Below are positions 62,961 through 64,000 of a DNA stretch of 64,000 nt, one piece after another. Under the pieces are notes generated by a model, which saw only the letters and a list, made by a program, of their open reading frames with translations, did no database searches and was not told where the DNA came from. The position numbers and the translations under genes were made by a program. The first letter of the stretch is position 1; the number at the start of each line of letters is the position of its first letter. Origin of the DNA: Xiphias gladius (Eukaryota; Chordata; Actinopteri; Istiophoriformes; Xiphiidae). The DNA lies in assembly GCF_016859285.1 (NCBI RefSeq), contig NC_053414.1:2586017-2650016 (forward strand), given 5' to 3'.

Positions 62961-64000
62961 CTCCTCAGACTACAAGAGAAATCGTTTGCATGGTGCAGTA
63001 ACCAGTCGCTGTTGATAAATTCCCGGTGCCCTTAGTGGGATTCTAACAAGATCTCAGGAGGCACTGATTCGGTGATTTGTAGGTCACAGAGCAGCCGGAT
63101 GCCTTTGTTCAAACCAAGTTCAATTTGACGGGAAACGCGAGGTTTTTAGACATCTAAGGATTTAAATGACTGCGATGCCTCTCGTAGTTGGGACAGGTTT
63201 CGCACTGAATTACAGTCCTCGTTCAAATGCTGTTGAAACAATGTTTATATGTAACTTAAATATCTCACACAAGTAAAACCATGCCAGCAGCTGACCTGAT
63301 GATGGCGCTAGATGAAACGTCCGAGGATCACCACGGTCAGCAGGATTCATCCACTGAGCGCCGTGGATGTCTGTTTGTTAATTGTTGTGGTATTTTGGTC
63401 TGGTCCAAAGTGGAGGACGAACCCTAAATAAACCTGAACGTCCAGACAGATTTAAATCTGGTAGCGACTGCTAGCACCAAAGCTTTTTCAATGAAGGTTA
63501 ACGGGAAACAGTGAGTAAACATACGCCCGAGGAGAAAGTCACAAAACTCCCTTCAAAAATCAGGTGTTTTAGGTTCACAAAATTAGGAGCCAACTTTATG
63601 TACCTCATAAGTCCATTTATACAACTCAACTTTGGTTGTTTGTTTCTGCTAAGAGAAATATGTCAAGTTATTTGATGAAAAACTCCTTTTAAAAATGTGG
63701 GTTCTGCTTCTTCTTTTTTTAAAGCTGTTTGTTGCCCTCTTGATTTCAACATTCCTGGTTCCAGTTTGCCCCAACATTACAGGCAGAAACAAGATATCGT
63801 TTGTAATTATGCTGGTAGATGTTTAAAAGTGCAGATATTATGGCAGGGTGCTATGGTTGAAATCATTATCATGATTTGACTAAGGCAGATTTCACTCAAT
63901 ACTTCTCACTAAATAATCAAAGTTTTCGTATGGGACCAAACTTGTGATATGTGTAAAACTGAAATATCGATCATACATTTTATTTGTTGCTAAAGCTGAT

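Larger units (their letters stand above)
54301..64000. other. Right-hand non-coding region
   Basis: No gene with recognisable domains or linked splice sites was found. It contains arrays, MITE fragments, an LTR-like segment, a dispersed repeat at 60 kb, several CA tracts and a CpG-rich patch at 62720-62960, each listed separately. It may be intron 1 of spred2 or its upstream flank. Confidence 0.5.

Overview
The window is vertebrate nuclear DNA, most likely from a ray-finned (teleost, probably percomorph) fish. Three intron-containing genes with GT-AG splice sites are nearly identical in protein sequence to mammalian RAB1A, ACTR2 (ARP2) and SPRED2. Introns are short, long CA/GT and CT microsatellites are frequent, and several interspersed-repeat families familiar from teleost genomes recur. 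No prokaryotic, viral or organellar gene is visible.

Layout. 1-5.4 kb: intergenic, repeat fragments only. 5.4-12.3 kb: rab1a on the minus strand (six coding exons, 202 residues) with a likely 3' UTR to about 5.44 kb and a promoter near 12.1-12.3 kb. 13.9-20.2 kb: two tandem minus-strand copies of a single-exon RING/B-box/coiled-coil/PRY-SPRY TRIM gene. The proximal copy (13961-15444) is a clear pseudogene. The distal copy (18532-20188) is intact except for one extra base inside the RING. 21.5-29.0 kb: actr2 on the plus strand (nine coding exons, 394 residues), followed by a long 3' UTR carrying an inverted-repeat MITE and a hairpin. 31.6-42.2 kb: gene desert with an 800-bp CT array. 42.3-50.3 kb: spred2 on the minus strand (five coding exons; the first short coding exon is not securely located). 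50.3-64 kb: spred2 intron 1 or upstream DNA, with microsatellites, a 700-bp TGG/TGA array and old transposon fragments.

Biology. RAB1A directs ER-Golgi vesicle traffic, ARP2 is a core subunit of the ARP2/3 actin nucleator, and SPRED2 is a membrane inhibitor of Ras-ERK signalling. They form no operon-like unit. Their order and orientation (RAB1A minus, ACTR2 plus, SPRED2 minus) match human 2p14, so this is an ancient synteny block. The TRIM pair sits between divergently transcribed rab1a and actr2 and looks like a later insertion with local duplication and decay. I found no convincing undescribed system. The most unusual items are the decaying TRIM pair, the missing spred2 exon 1, a Phe-to-Cys change in the SPRED2 EVH1 core, and several near-perfect hairpins.
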